Assembly: GCA_965215215.1 (NCBI GenBank)
Contig: OZ244043.1
Coordinates: forward strand, 1,116,001-1,180,000
Direction of reading: 5' to 3'
From: CALDTK01 sp965215215
GTDB lineage: Bacteria > Bacteroidota > Bacteroidia > Chitinophagales > Saprospiraceae
DNA: 64,000 nt
Part shown: positions 8,084-16,566 of the stretch, piece by piece
Layout of the letters: the number at the start of each line of letters is the position of its first letter
How positions within the stretch are numbered: the first letter of the stretch is position 1
Notes under the pieces: generated by a model
The model's database searches: none
Seen by the model: only the letters and a program-made list of their open reading frames with translations
Told to the model about the DNA's origin: nothing
Made by a program: the position numbers and the translations under genes

Positions 8084-9552
8084 CGGGTCGACTACAGGCC
8101 TGGCGGCGGCTACTTGTCCTCGTGGGACTCTGCTGGAGTTTGCAGCAGACTCGTCTGCTCGCGCAGGAGGGAGTACTGGCGCTCGCTCCGGCTGCGATCA
8201 CGCTCGAGGAGGTCCAGGACCAGGCCGCCGCCCGGGCTGTCGACGTGCTGCTCGCTCAACGCGATCTCCGGGTTGCCACGGAGGATGTCGCGCTCCTAGC
8301 CGCCGATTTACGCCCGCAACTCCGGCTCGATGCAACCCTACCGAATTACTTGAGCTCCTTTCGGGAGACGTTCCAACCGGACGGCACCGTGCAGTTTCGA
8401 CCCGTACAGCAGAACAACTCGTCTGTAGGGCTCACCGCTTCGCAGGCCTTACCCTGGACCGGCGGCAGCTTCATCGCTTCAACGGGCTTACAGCGGTTCG
8501 ACGACTTCGAGAACAGCAGCAAGGTGTACAATGGGTCGGTGGTGCGCGTCGGCTACCGCCAACCGCTCTGGGCCTACAACGAGCTCACGTGGCGCCGTAA
8601 ACTCGTGCCGGCCGTTGCGCGCCAAGCCGACGCCCAGCTGGAGGCAGCACGTCGCGAAGCGGCCGTGGAGGCGACGACCCGCTTTTTCCAACTGGCGGCC
8701 GCCGACCTCGCCTACGCCATCGCCGACAGCAACGTGGCGGCCAGCGCGCGGCTGCTCGCCGTTTCGCAGGAGCGCTACGACCTCGGCAAGATTAGTCGCG
8801 GCGACCTCGTGCAGCTCGAGCTCGACTTGGCCAGCGCCCAGCAGGACGTAATTCGCGCCAACCAGGAGCGAATCGCGGCGAGCGCGGATTTGGCTGCGTT
8901 CATCGGTCGAGATTTCGGCGGCGAACGGCTGAGCCCCGTCGTGCCGCGTTTTGCGGAAGCAGAGTCCGTCGACGTCGATACCGCCCTCGCGCTGGCCCGT
9001 CGGCGTCGCCCGGAAGCCTACGCCGCCGAACGGCGCAACCTCGAAGCCGCCGACCAGCTCGAGGAGCAGCGCCGCGGTACCGGCTTCCGCGCCGACCTCA
9101 CCGCCTCGATCGGCCTGATTCGCTCCGACGAAGACCTGTCAACGATCTACGACGATCCGCAACCCGAGCAGATCGTCTCGCTCGAGCTCAGCGTACCGAT
9201 TGTCGACTGGGGTCGCCGCCGCGCGATCGTGCGCCGTGCGGAGGCGGGGGTGGAGCTCGCCCGGGAGCTCGGGCTACGCGACCGCCAGACCCTCGATACC
9301 CGCGTGCGCCTCGCCGTGGCGCAGTACAATCAGGCCAGCCGGGAGCTGGAGCTGCAGGCGACCGTCCGCGCCCTCGCCGAGGAGCGCTACCGGATCGCCC
9401 GCGAGAGCTACGTGCTCGGCGCCGTACCCCTCACCGAACTTACCCTCGCCCGGCAGGCCCGCGACCAGCGCGCCCGCGAGTACCTCGGCACCCTCGACCT
9501 CGCCCACACGGCGCAGGCCCAACTTTTCGCCCTCACACTCACCGATTTTTAG
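8080..9552 (+). CDS. TolC family outer membrane efflux protein
   Basis: A 490-residue outer-membrane efflux channel subunit. It has a signal peptide ending near LLAQ, then the two repeated OEP halves: long alpha-helical segments (for example QEDVIRANQERIAASADLAAFIG-type heptads, shown here only in part) alternating with beta-strand pairs such as RVGYRQPLWAYNELTW and LELSVPIVDWGRRRAIV. Near the end, RIARESYVLGAVPLTELTLA is the usual second-half signature. It starts within the adaptor's stop codon and is followed after two bases by the ATPase gene, so it belongs to the same operon and would form the exit duct of the tripartite pump. Confidence 0.9.
   Translation: MTGRLQAWRRLLVLVGLCWSLQQTRLLAQEGVLALAPAAITLEEVQDQAAARAVDVLLAQRDLRVATEDVALLAADLRPQLRLDATLPNYLSSFRETFQPDGTVQFRPVQQNNSSVGLTASQALPWTGGSFIASTGLQRFDDFENSSKVYNGSVVRVGYRQPLWAYNELTWRRKLVPAVARQADAQLEAARREAAVEATTRFFQLAAADLAYAIADSNVAASARLLAVSQERYDLGKISRGDLVQLELDLASAQQDVIRANQERIAASADLAAFIGRDFGGERLSPVVPRFAEAESVDVDTALALARRRRPEAYAAERRNLEAADQLEEQRRGTGFRADLTASIGLIRSDEDLSTIYDDPQPEQIVSLELSVPIVDWGRRRAIVRRAEAGVELARELGLRDRQTLDTRVRLAVAQYNQASRELELQATVRALAEERYRIARESYVLGAVPLTELTLARQARDQRAREYLGTLDLAHTAQAQLFALTLTDF
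8948..8960 (+). repeat. GTTTT mini-hairpin motif, copy 5
   Basis: GTTTTGCGGAAGC followed by A, giving a TGC/GCA stem with loop GGAA. Sense in the TolC-family gene (RFAEA). Confidence 0.75.
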
Positions 9553-9554
9553 CC

Positions 9555-10223
9555 ATGCTCTCACTCCGGAATATCTCCAAGACCTACCGCACCGACACCG
9601 TCGAAACCGTAGCCCTCGAGCACATCAACCTCGAGATCGCTGCCGGCGAGTTCCTCAGCATCATGGGTCCCTCCGGCTGCGGCAAGTCGACGCTGCTCAA
9701 TATCATGGGTCTGCTCGACGAGCCCTCCTCCGGCGAGTTGACCCTCGCGGGAAAACCGATCACGACCTACAACGGCACCGCCACCGCGCATTTCCGCAAC
9801 GAGCACCTCGGCTTCATCTTTCAGAGCTTCCACCTTATTCCCGACCTGAACGTGGTCGACAACGTGGAGCTGCCCCTACTCTACCGCAAGGGCGTGGGCG
9901 GCAAGAAGCGGCGGCGGCGGGCCAGCGAGGCCTTGGCCAGTGTGGGCCTGAGCAACCGCGAGCGGCACTTTCCCGCCCAGCTCTCCGGCGGCCAGAAGCA
10001 ACGCGTCGCCATCGCCCGGGCCATAGTCGGCAAGCCACAAGTGATCCTCGCCGACGAGCCCACCGGTAACCTCGACAGCCACATGGGTGACGAGGTGATG
10101 GACATCCTGCTCGGCCTCAATCGCGACAGCGGCACTACGGTAGTCATGGTAACGCACGATGAGCGGATGGCGCGCAAGACGCACCGGTTGGTGCGCCTGT
10201 ACGACGGGGCCCAAGTCGCCTAG
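9555..10223 (+). CDS. ABC transporter ATP-binding protein (MacB/LolD type)
   Basis: A 222-residue ABC ATPase. It shows Walker A (GPSGCGKST, about residue 38), Q-loop region (FIFQSFHLIPDLNVVDNVELPL), signature LSGGQKQR, Walker B (VILADEPTGNLDS) and the switch histidine (VMVTHDE). The family powers FtsX/MacB-type permeases that drive periplasmic export or lipoprotein release without moving substrate through the inner membrane. It lies two bases after the TolC-like gene and 54 bases before the first permease. The gap contains a small GC hairpin. Confidence 0.95.
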   Translation: MLSLRNISKTYRTDTVETVALEHINLEIAAGEFLSIMGPSGCGKSTLLNIMGLLDEPSSGELTLAGKPITTYNGTATAHFRNEHLGFIFQSFHLIPDLNVVDNVELPLLYRKGVGGKKRRRRASEALASVGLSNRERHFPAQLSGGQKQRVAIARAIVGKPQVILADEPTGNLDSHMGDEVMDILLGLNRDSGTTVVMVTHDERMARKTHRLVRLYDGAQVA

Positions 10224-10277
10224 ACTCCTCCTTTCAAGTAGTTACCCCGGGCTTCCGTCCGGGGAAATCCCACCACC

Positions 10278-11600
10278 ATGCTCACCCAACTCAAGCTCGC
10301 CCTCCGCATCCTCCGCCGGCGTAAATTCTTCACCTTCATTAGCCTGTTCGGGATCTCGTTCACGATTATGGCGCTCGTTGTGATTGCGGCGATGGGGGAC
10401 GCGGCGCTGGGGGATAACCCGCCGCTGGGGAACAGAGACCGACTCGTATTCGCGACATCGATGTACGCGCAGACCATGGTGCCGGACACGACCTACCTGA
10501 TCGACAGCAGCGAGGTGGACGGCCGGATGGTCTACGACTCCACCGAGCAGATCGGCGAGCGGCAGCAGGGCAACTCCAATGGGGGCCTCTCCTACTACGT
10601 CTACGACGCGCACCTCCGCAACCTCGAGGGTGTCGCCCTGTCAACGCATACCAACCCGACGCCCACGTTCGACGCCTACCTCGACGGGCGCAAGGTGACC
10701 TTGAGCGCCAATTATACGGACGCCGACTACTGGCGGCTCTTCGACTTCCGCTTCGTCGCCGGCCGTCCTTTCTCCGCCGAGCAAGTGGTCAGCGGTGAGC
10801 GGGTTGCGGTGCTGAGCGCGCGAGCGGCAGAGGACTACTTCGGGACGGCTGACGCCACGGTTGTTGGGCGTACGATGGACCTTGGTGAGGACGAATTTCG
10901 CGTGATTGGCATCGTCGAGACAGTCACCACGACGGTATTTGGCCTGGAGTCGGACGTGTTCATCCCGTTTACTACCAGCACATACGACTTCACCGAACCA
11001 ACACTCGTCGGGGGCGGGGGCGGCGTCTTCCTCATGACTGATGGGGTGAGCCGGACGAGCGTCGTATTAGCGATCAAGCGGGCTGCTGATGCAATGCAGT
11101 CCCTCCCAGGCGACGAGCGTAATCGCTTTACGATCGAAGGCCTCACCTTCTTCGAGGAGGTGGCCGACAGCTACCTGCAGGAGGGCTACAACCGCGCGCG
11201 GTCCTTCCAGGTACTGGCGCCGATCATCAGCGTTCTATTACTGCTCCTCGTACTCCTTCCGGCGCTCAACCTCGTCAACGTCAACCTGAGCCGCGCCTAC
11301 GAGCGCGCCTCCGAAATTGCCGTGCGCAAGAGCTTCGGAGCCTCCGACACAGCGGTTCTGCGACAGTTCCTCATCGAGACCCTCGTCGTCACCGCTATCG
11401 GGACCGCGCTTGGGGCCCTGCTCGGGTACGGGCTCATCTCCCTAATCAATGCCGAGTACTGGCTGGGGGACGTCCGCATCGCGTACACGCCGCGCGTCCT
11501 GTTGGTCACGGCGGCCCTCGTCTTCACACTTACACTACTCACCGGCGTATTGCCAGCGCTGCGGCTCGCCCGCACGCGCATCGCTACCTCACTCCGCTAA
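10278..11600 (+). CDS. ABC transporter permease, FtsX/MacB type (first)
   Basis: A 440-residue permease with one N-terminal membrane helix (FFTFISLFGISFTIMALVVIAA), a large periplasmic MacB-PCD domain (about residues 45-290) and a C-terminal FtsX domain with three helices. AYERASEIAVRKSFGAS is the conserved cytoplasmic motif contacting the ATPase. With the next gene it probably forms a heterodimeric permease. The C-terminus (ARTRIATSLR) matches the usual PA..LR ending of the family. Three bases separate its stop from the next start. Confidence 0.92.
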   Translation: MLTQLKLALRILRRRKFFTFISLFGISFTIMALVVIAAMGDAALGDNPPLGNRDRLVFATSMYAQTMVPDTTYLIDSSEVDGRMVYDSTEQIGERQQGNSNGGLSYYVYDAHLRNLEGVALSTHTNPTPTFDAYLDGRKVTLSANYTDADYWRLFDFRFVAGRPFSAEQVVSGERVAVLSARAAEDYFGTADATVVGRTMDLGEDEFRVIGIVETVTTTVFGLESDVFIPFTTSTYDFTEPTLVGGGGGVFLMTDGVSRTSVVLAIKRAADAMQSLPGDERNRFTIEGLTFFEEVADSYLQEGYNRARSFQVLAPIISVLLLLLVLLPALNLVNVNLSRAYERASEIAVRKSFGASDTAVLRQFLIETLVVTAIGTALGALLGYGLISLINAEYWLGDVRIAYTPRVLLVTAALVFTLTLLTGVLPALRLARTRIATSLR

Positions 11601-11603
11601 TCC

Positions 11604-12782
11604 ATGCTCCGACACACCGCTACGCTCCTCTGGAACACACGCCGTACGGGCCTACTATTGCTCGCGCAGATCCTACTGGCCTTCATCGTCCTGTTCGCGG
11701 TATTCAGCTACGCCGGATCCACGCTGACGGACTACCGCGAAGGCCTCGGGTTCCGCGTCGAGGATACCTACCTCGCCATACCGCCCATCTACCGCCTCGA
11801 GGAGGACGTCGTGCCCGAGCTTTTAAAACTCGCTAGAGACGAGTTCGAGGCGCTGCCCGAGGTGCGGGGCGTAAGCCTCGTTGGCTTCGTGACGCCATTC
11901 GGCGACAACAATATGGGCTACGGGACGAACGAGTCCGGGGTCGACGTTTTCACGCGGATCATGATGGCCGACGAGCACCTCGGTACCGTTATGGAGGTCC
12001 CCATGACGCGCGGGCGCTGGTACACGCCAGAGGACACCATCGGCGGGCGGCGGGCGATCGTGGTCAACGAGGCTTTCGTTCGCGACAACTTCCCCGGCGG
12101 CAACCTCGTCGACACGTCCTTCTTGATCTTCGGCCGCGAAACCACCATCGTCGGGATAGCGAAGAATTTCAAGTACCGACGCGAATTTGAGGCCGAGGAG
12201 CCGCTCGCCATCACGTACGTCAACCCCTACAGTGAAGAAGGGGCGTACGCCTTCACCTCGATGCTCATCCATACCGAGCCGGACGCGCCCGCCCGTGTCG
12301 AGGAGGACATCTTCGAGCGGATGTCGAGCGTCATTAGATCGCGCGACGGCATTATTCAGGAATTAGAAGTTCTGCGTCAGCGTACGAGTCGTTCGTCGGT
12401 AGTCCTGCTGACGGTATTACTGTCCATCTGTGCCTTCCTCGTGGCGAGCGTCGCCTTGGGACTTTTCGGCATTCTCATCAACGCCATCGCGAAGCGCCAC
12501 GCGGAGATAGGCTTGCGTAAGGCGCTCGGCGCGACGGGCAGGGGTATCACCGCGCAGTTTACCCTAGAGATCGTACTCATCGCCGGGCTCGGGATTCTAC
12601 TCGGCAGCTTGATCGCCATCCAGATCCCACTCTTCGAGATCATCGTCCTAGAGCCAAGGTTCTTCTGGTACGGCGGGCTGGCCGCGGCGGGACTCATCCT
12701 GCTGCTTGTGCTACTCTGCGCCATTATCCCGAGCGGGCAGGCAGCACGAATTCACCCGGCAATTGCCCTGCGGAGCGAGTAA
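11604..12782 (+). CDS. ABC transporter permease, FtsX/MacB type (second)
   Basis: A 392-residue paralogue of the preceding permease: N-terminal helix (LLLLAQILLAFIVLFAVFSYA), periplasmic MacB-PCD domain with GYGTNESGVDVF and FPGGNLVDTSFLIFGRETTIVGIAKNF-type strands (partly quoted), then an FtsX domain with AKRHAEIGLRKALGATGRGI and a C-terminal IHPAIALRSE. Having two separate permeases rather than one MacB homodimer suggests a heterodimeric inner-membrane part for this pump. The regulator gene starts 15 bases downstream. Confidence 0.92.
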   Translation: MLRHTATLLWNTRRTGLLLLAQILLAFIVLFAVFSYAGSTLTDYREGLGFRVEDTYLAIPPIYRLEEDVVPELLKLARDEFEALPEVRGVSLVGFVTPFGDNNMGYGTNESGVDVFTRIMMADEHLGTVMEVPMTRGRWYTPEDTIGGRRAIVVNEAFVRDNFPGGNLVDTSFLIFGRETTIVGIAKNFKYRREFEAEEPLAITYVNPYSEEGAYAFTSMLIHTEPDAPARVEEDIFERMSSVIRSRDGIIQELEVLRQRTSRSSVVLLTVLLSICAFLVASVALGLFGILINAIAKRHAEIGLRKALGATGRGITAQFTLEIVLIAGLGILLGSLIAIQIPLFEIIVLEPRFFWYGGLAAAGLILLLVLLCAIIPSGQAARIHPAIALRSE

Positions 12783-12797
12783 CTACCGGTTTAAAGT

Positions 12798-14171
12798 ATG
12801 CCCCACATCCTCCTCGTCGACGACGACCGCGCCATCACCGCCTCCCTCGGCATCCTGCTGCGGAGGGCCGGTTTTAGCGTAAGCGTGCTGCACCACGCGC
12901 GGGAAGTCGAAGAGACGTTGGGTAAAGCCAGGACCCGCAGTAACCCCAGCATCGACCTCGTGATCCTCGATATGAATTTCGCGATCACCACCACGGGCCG
13001 AGCCGGACTCGATACCCTCCGCCTCATCAAGCGGCTTTCGCCAAAACTACCGGTCGTCCTCATCACGGGGTGGGCTACGGTACAGCTCGCGGTGGAGGGC
13101 ATGAAGCTGGGGGCGAGTGATTTCGTGGCGAAACCCTGGGACAACGCGGCGCTGCTCGGTAGCATCCGCGGAATCTTTGCCAAAGCAGCGGGGACTACGA
13201 GCGCTGCTGAAATCCGAGGTGAAGGAATGGCGGTCAACGGCTTCGAGGCGATCCTCGGCGAATCGCCACGCCTGTTGGAGCAGCTCGACCTCGCCCGCCG
13301 CGTAGCCGCCACCGACGCGAGCGTACTCCTCACCGGGGAAAGCGGCACGGGTAAGGAGCTCGTCGCGGAGGCTATTCACGCCGCGAGCCCGCGCGCCGCG
13401 AAGCCCTTCGTACGCGTCAACCTGGGCGGGGTTCCGGACGCGCTCTTCGAGAGCGAACTCTTCGGCCACAAGGCCGGCGCCTTCACCGACGCCCGTACGG
13501 ACAGGCAGGGCCGCTTCGCCCTCGCCGAGGGCGGCACCATTTTTCTCGACGAAATTGGCGACCTCGCCTTCGGTAGCCAGGTCAAGCTCCTGCGCGTGCT
13601 CCAGGAGCACACCTACGAAGTCCTCGGCGAAAGTCGCCCCCGCCGCACCGACGTGCGCGTGGTTTGCGCGACGCACCGCGACCTGCCCGCGATGATCGCC
13701 GCCGGCACCTTCCGCGAGGATCTCTTCTACCGCATCAACCTCATCGCCGTGGAGTTGCCGCCACTGCGGCGCCGGGGGCGAGACGTAGTCTTGCTCGCGC
13801 GACGCGTTTTGGCGCAAGCCGCCCGGCGGTACGACCGCGCCCCGCTTTCGCTAAAACCCGGTGCGCAGGAGTGGTTGCTGCGGCGGCCCTGGCCCGGGAA
13901 CGTGCGACAGTTGCGAAACTTGCTCGAGCGCTGTGCCCTGCTCTACACGGGGGAGGTAAGCGCCGAGCAGCTCGAGGCGCAGGCCGGTAGTCGCGATACC
14001 GCACCCGCGCTCGGCGCCACCATCGACGAGCTCTCCCTCGATGACCTGGAGCGGACGGCCGTCGAGCGAGCGCTCGTGCGGCACGACGGCCAAGTGGCGG
14101 GTGCGGCGCGGGACCTGGGGATTACGCGCTCGGCGCTGTACCGGCGGATGGAGAAGTTTGGGCTCGGTTGA
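12798..14171 (+). CDS. sigma-54-dependent response regulator (NtrC family)
   Basis: A 457-residue regulator in three parts. Residues 1-125 are a receiver (acidic VDDD, phospho-acceptor region VILDMNF, conserved AKPW lysine). Residues about 155-375 are an AAA+ domain with Walker A GESGTGKE, Walker B-like GGTIFLDEIGDL and arginine-finger region FREDLFYRINLI. The C-terminal 45 residues are a Fis-type helix-turn-helix (LVRHDGQVAGAARDLGITRSAL). The sigma-54 contact loop reads GAFTDA instead of GAFTGA, a substitution I believe recurs in Bacteroidota regulators. It directly follows the pump genes and precedes its kinase, so it likely controls this operon in response to a cell-envelope signal. Confidence 0.93.
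   Translation: MPHILLVDDDRAITASLGILLRRAGFSVSVLHHAREVEETLGKARTRSNPSIDLVILDMNFAITTTGRAGLDTLRLIKRLSPKLPVVLITGWATVQLAVEGMKLGASDFVAKPWDNAALLGSIRGIFAKAAGTTSAAEIRGEGMAVNGFEAILGESPRLLEQLDLARRVAATDASVLLTGESGTGKELVAEAIHAASPRAAKPFVRVNLGGVPDALFESELFGHKAGAFTDARTDRQGRFALAEGGTIFLDEIGDLAFGSQVKLLRVLQEHTYEVLGESRPRRTDVRVVCATHRDLPAMIAAGTFREDLFYRINLIAVELPPLRRRGRDVVLLARRVLAQAARRYDRAPLSLKPGAQEWLLRRPWPGNVRQLRNLLERCALLYTGEVSAEQLEAQAGSRDTAPALGATIDELSLDDLERTAVERALVRHDGQVAGAARDLGITRSALYRRMEKFGLG
12871..12884 (+). repeat. GTTTT mini-hairpin motif, copy 6
   Basis: GTTTTAGCGTAAGC, sense in the receiver domain (read as FSVS). Confidence 0.75.
13035..13048 (-). repeat. GTTTT mini-hairpin motif, copy 7
   Basis: GTTTTGGCGAAAGC followed by C: three-pair GGC/GCC stem, loop GAAA. 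Antisense in the response regulator gene. Confidence 0.8.
13806..13819 (+). repeat. GTTTT mini-hairpin motif, copy 8
   Basis: GTTTTGGCGCAAGC followed by C: GGC/GCC stem, loop GCAA. Sense in the regulator's AAA+ domain (read as VLAQA). Confidence 0.8.
13844..13857 (-). repeat. GTTTT mini-hairpin motif, copy 9
   Basis: GTTTTAGCGAAAGC, antisense in the same gene and facing copy 8 across 24 bases. Confidence 0.75.
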
Positions 14172-14211
14172 GTCGGCGCAGTCCGAAAAGCAGCGGCCGT
14201 ACTTTCCGGCC

Positions 14212-15510
14212 GTGAGCTACCGCCTACTGCTCATCTACCTCCTCGTGGTGCATGGCCTCCTGCTCGCTGGTGCCGTCTACGCACTGCGCGGCCAACCGGC
14301 GCTACTGATCGGTTCGGAGGTTGTCCTCGCGGTGAGCCTCTTCGTCGGGCTCGACCTGTGGCGCCGCCAACGCGCCACCCTCCGACTCCTCAGCGACGGT
14401 ACCGCCGCGCTACGTGATCAAGACTACTCGATGCGACTCGCCAAGGTCGGTGTGGCCGATGTCGACGAGCTCATCGACGTGTACAACCAACTCCTCGACC
14501 GCGTGCGCGCGGAGCGGCGCGACAACCAGCGTCAGGAATTTTTCCTCGGCCTCCTCGTCGAATCGACGGCGCTCGGGGTGATCACCATGGATTTCGACGG
14601 GCGGATCGCGAGCGTGAACTCCTGGGCGCGCGAGCAGCTCGGCCTCGCCGCCCGCGATGAGCTCCCCGGTACGCTCGCCGCGCTGGAGCATCCGCTCGCC
14701 AAAGCGCTCGAAGGGCTCGGCGAGCGGGAGCGGCGACTCGTGCGCCTGGGCAGCAACCGCCGCTTCCGCTGCGAGTCCGCCCACTTCATCGACCGGGGCT
14801 TCCGGCGGCGCTTCATCGTCGTTAGCGACCTCTCCGGGGAGCTCGCCGCCGCCGAGGTAGCCGCCTTCGGCAAGGTGATCCGCATGATGGCGCACGAGGT
14901 TAACAACTCCACGGCGGCCACGCGCTCGCTGCTGCAGAGCCTGCTCGACACCGCCGACCTCGACGACGCCGCCTTCCGCGCCCTCGCCCTCGAGTACCTG
15001 CCGCTGGTCGCCGAGCGCGGGGAAGAGCAGAACGAGTTTATGCGCCGTTTCGCGGATGTGGTGCGCCTGCCCGATCCGCTGCGCGCGCCGGTCGACCTCG
15101 CGGAGCTGCTCCGCGCCCAGCTCGACACCTTCGCCCCCCTGCTTGCCGCCGGCGAGATTGCCGTGCACACAGACCTCCAATCGACGACCGTAGAAGCAGA
15201 CGCCAGCCTCCTAGCCCGTGTAATCGTAAACGCGCTCACCAACGCCCGCGAGAGCATCGTGGCCGGTGGGCGGGCGGGCACCGTGGTCGTGAGCTGCCGC
15301 GCGGGCGGCTTCGTGATCGCCGACGACGGCCCGGGCATCTCCGTCGCCGCCGACGAAGCGCTCTTCACCCCCTTCTTCAGCACGAAGCCTACCGGCCAGG
15401 GCATCGGTCTGGCCGTGACCCGCGAGGTGCTCGAACGCCACGGTGCCACCTACGCGCTCGCCACGGAAGCCGACGGGTGGACGCGGTTGCGGGTAAGCTT
15501 CGTAGGTTGA
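14212..15510 (+). CDS. sensor histidine kinase
   Basis: A roughly 432-residue kinase. GTG 14212 is chosen because the reading frame upstream only overlaps the regulator out of phase, and from here the protein opens with two membrane helices (LLLIYLLVVHGLLLAGAVYA and LIGSEVVLAVSLFVGL). A HAMP-like linker and a PAS-like domain (about residues 115-210) follow. The H-box is MMAHEVNNS, the N-box NALTNARES, and the G-boxes DDGPGI and GQGIGLAV. It is the NtrB/AtoS-like partner of the preceding regulator. The short periplasmic loop between the helices suggests that it senses the membrane or a partner protein rather than a soluble ligand. Confidence 0.9.
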   Translation: MSYRLLLIYLLVVHGLLLAGAVYALRGQPALLIGSEVVLAVSLFVGLDLWRRQRATLRLLSDGTAALRDQDYSMRLAKVGVADVDELIDVYNQLLDRVRAERRDNQRQEFFLGLLVESTALGVITMDFDGRIASVNSWAREQLGLAARDELPGTLAALEHPLAKALEGLGERERRLVRLGSNRRFRCESAHFIDRGFRRRFIVVSDLSGELAAAEVAAFGKVIRMMAHEVNNSTAATRSLLQSLLDTADLDDAAFRALALEYLPLVAERGEEQNEFMRRFADVVRLPDPLRAPVDLAELLRAQLDTFAPLLAAGEIAVHTDLQSTTVEADASLLARVIVNALTNARESIVAGGRAGTVVVSCRAGGFVIADDGPGISVAADEALFTPFFSTKPTGQGIGLAVTREVLERHGATYALATEADGWTRLRVSFVG

Positions 15511-15529
15511 ACCAAATTGATCCCCCGTT

Positions 15530-16456
15530 TTGAGCGCAAGCAGTATCCGTGGCACCGCCTTCGAATTACTCAACGTCGCGGCCGGCGTGGGGGTGGCTAC
15601 CGTCGGACTCAAAGCGTTCCTCCTCCCGAACGGGTTTCTCGACGGCGGCGTCACCGGCGTCGGCATCCTGCTCGAACTCCTGTTGGGCTGGCCGCTGTCC
15701 GTTACGCTCCCCCTGCTCAGCGTCCCTTTCCTCGTGGTGGCTTACTACACGCTGTCGCGCCGCATCGTGTACAAGTCGATACTCAGCATAGTCTCCCTGG
15801 CGGTGGCGCTCGAATTCGTCGATTTTACCGTCGTCACCGACGATAAGCTGCTCATCGCCCTGTTCGGCGGCTTGTGCCTCGGGCTCGGTATCGGCCTCAC
15901 CGTCCGCAACGGCGCCGTGCTCGACGGCTCGGAGGTTCTCGGGATCTTCGTCAACGACCGTTTCGGCATCTCGATCGGGAAAGTGATCCTCGGCTTCAAC
16001 ATCGTCCTCTTCGCCGTTACCGCACTACTGCTCTCCGTAGAGGTAGCGCTCTACTCCATCCTCACCTACCTCGTCACCGCCGAGGTCACCGACGTGGTCG
16101 TCCGCGGACTCGAGGATTTTATCGGCGTCACCATCGTGTCCCGCCACTCGGAAGACATCCAACGCGCCATCCTCACCGACCTCGGCGCGGGCATGACGCT
16201 CTACGACGGCCGCGGCGGTTACGGCACGCTCGGCCACAGCGACCCGCAGCAGATCATCCACACCGTGCTCAACCGCATCGACATCCGCCGCCTCTACCGC
16301 ATCGTCGACGAAATCGATCCCGCCGCCTTCATCATCGAATTCGACGTCAACCACGTGCGCGGGGGCGTGCTGCGCCGCTACCTGAGTCGCGCCAAAGACC
16401 GCAAGCTCCCGCAGGGCGATCTGTTTGCTTCCGCAAAACGCCCCCCGCTGCACTAG
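15530..16456 (+). CDS. YitT family membrane protein
   Basis: A 308-residue member of the YitT/DUF161 family: about five to six membrane helices in the N-terminal 200 residues (AFLLPNGFLDGGVTGVGILL is a characteristic stretch) and a C-terminal DUF2179 domain of about 85 residues (LTDLGAGMTLYDGRGGYG). The function of the family is not settled. No ATG fits; the frame begins with TTG at 15530, 19 bases after the kinase stop, so it may belong to the tail of the efflux operon transcript. A GC-rich hairpin follows the gene. Confidence 0.85.
   Translation: MSASSIRGTAFELLNVAAGVGVATVGLKAFLLPNGFLDGGVTGVGILLELLLGWPLSVTLPLLSVPFLVVAYYTLSRRIVYKSILSIVSLAVALEFVDFTVVTDDKLLIALFGGLCLGLGIGLTVRNGAVLDGSEVLGIFVNDRFGISIGKVILGFNIVLFAVTALLLSVEVALYSILTYLVTAEVTDVVVRGLEDFIGVTIVSRHSEDIQRAILTDLGAGMTLYDGRGGYGTLGHSDPQQIIHTVLNRIDIRRLYRIVDEIDPAAFIIEFDVNHVRGGVLRRYLSRAKDRKLPQGDLFASAKRPPLH
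16427..16439 (-). repeat. GTTTT mini-hairpin motif, copy 10
   Basis: GTTTTGCGGAAGC followed by AAAC, so pairing extends into the T run. Antisense at the 3' end of the YitT-family gene. Confidence 0.75.
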
Positions 16457-16470
16457 ACGAGCCCCGTGAG

Positions 16471-16493
16471 CGCCCGCCCGTGAGCGGCGGGCG
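16471..16493 (+). terminator. GC-rich hairpin after the YitT-family gene
   Basis: CGCCCGCC (16471-16478) pairs perfectly with GGCGGGCG (16486-16493) across a 7-base loop, 14 bases past the stop. No T run follows, so terminator function is uncertain. Confidence 0.3.
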
Positions 16494-16566
16494 TCCAACG
16501 ATCCCTCCACGTACGGAGAGGAAGCGGCCCAACGTTTCGAGCCCGTACCCCGAAGCCGACCTCCCC

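Noticed and set aside
10245..10264. Hairpin CCCCGG/CCGGGG between the ABC ATPase and first permease genes
   Set aside because: Only six pairs, eight-base loop and no T run; too weak to call a terminator or attenuator inside an operon.
13047..13817. 256-codon minus-strand frame opposite the response regulator
   Set aside because: Antisense to a strongly conserved receiver/AAA+ gene and without any motif of its own.
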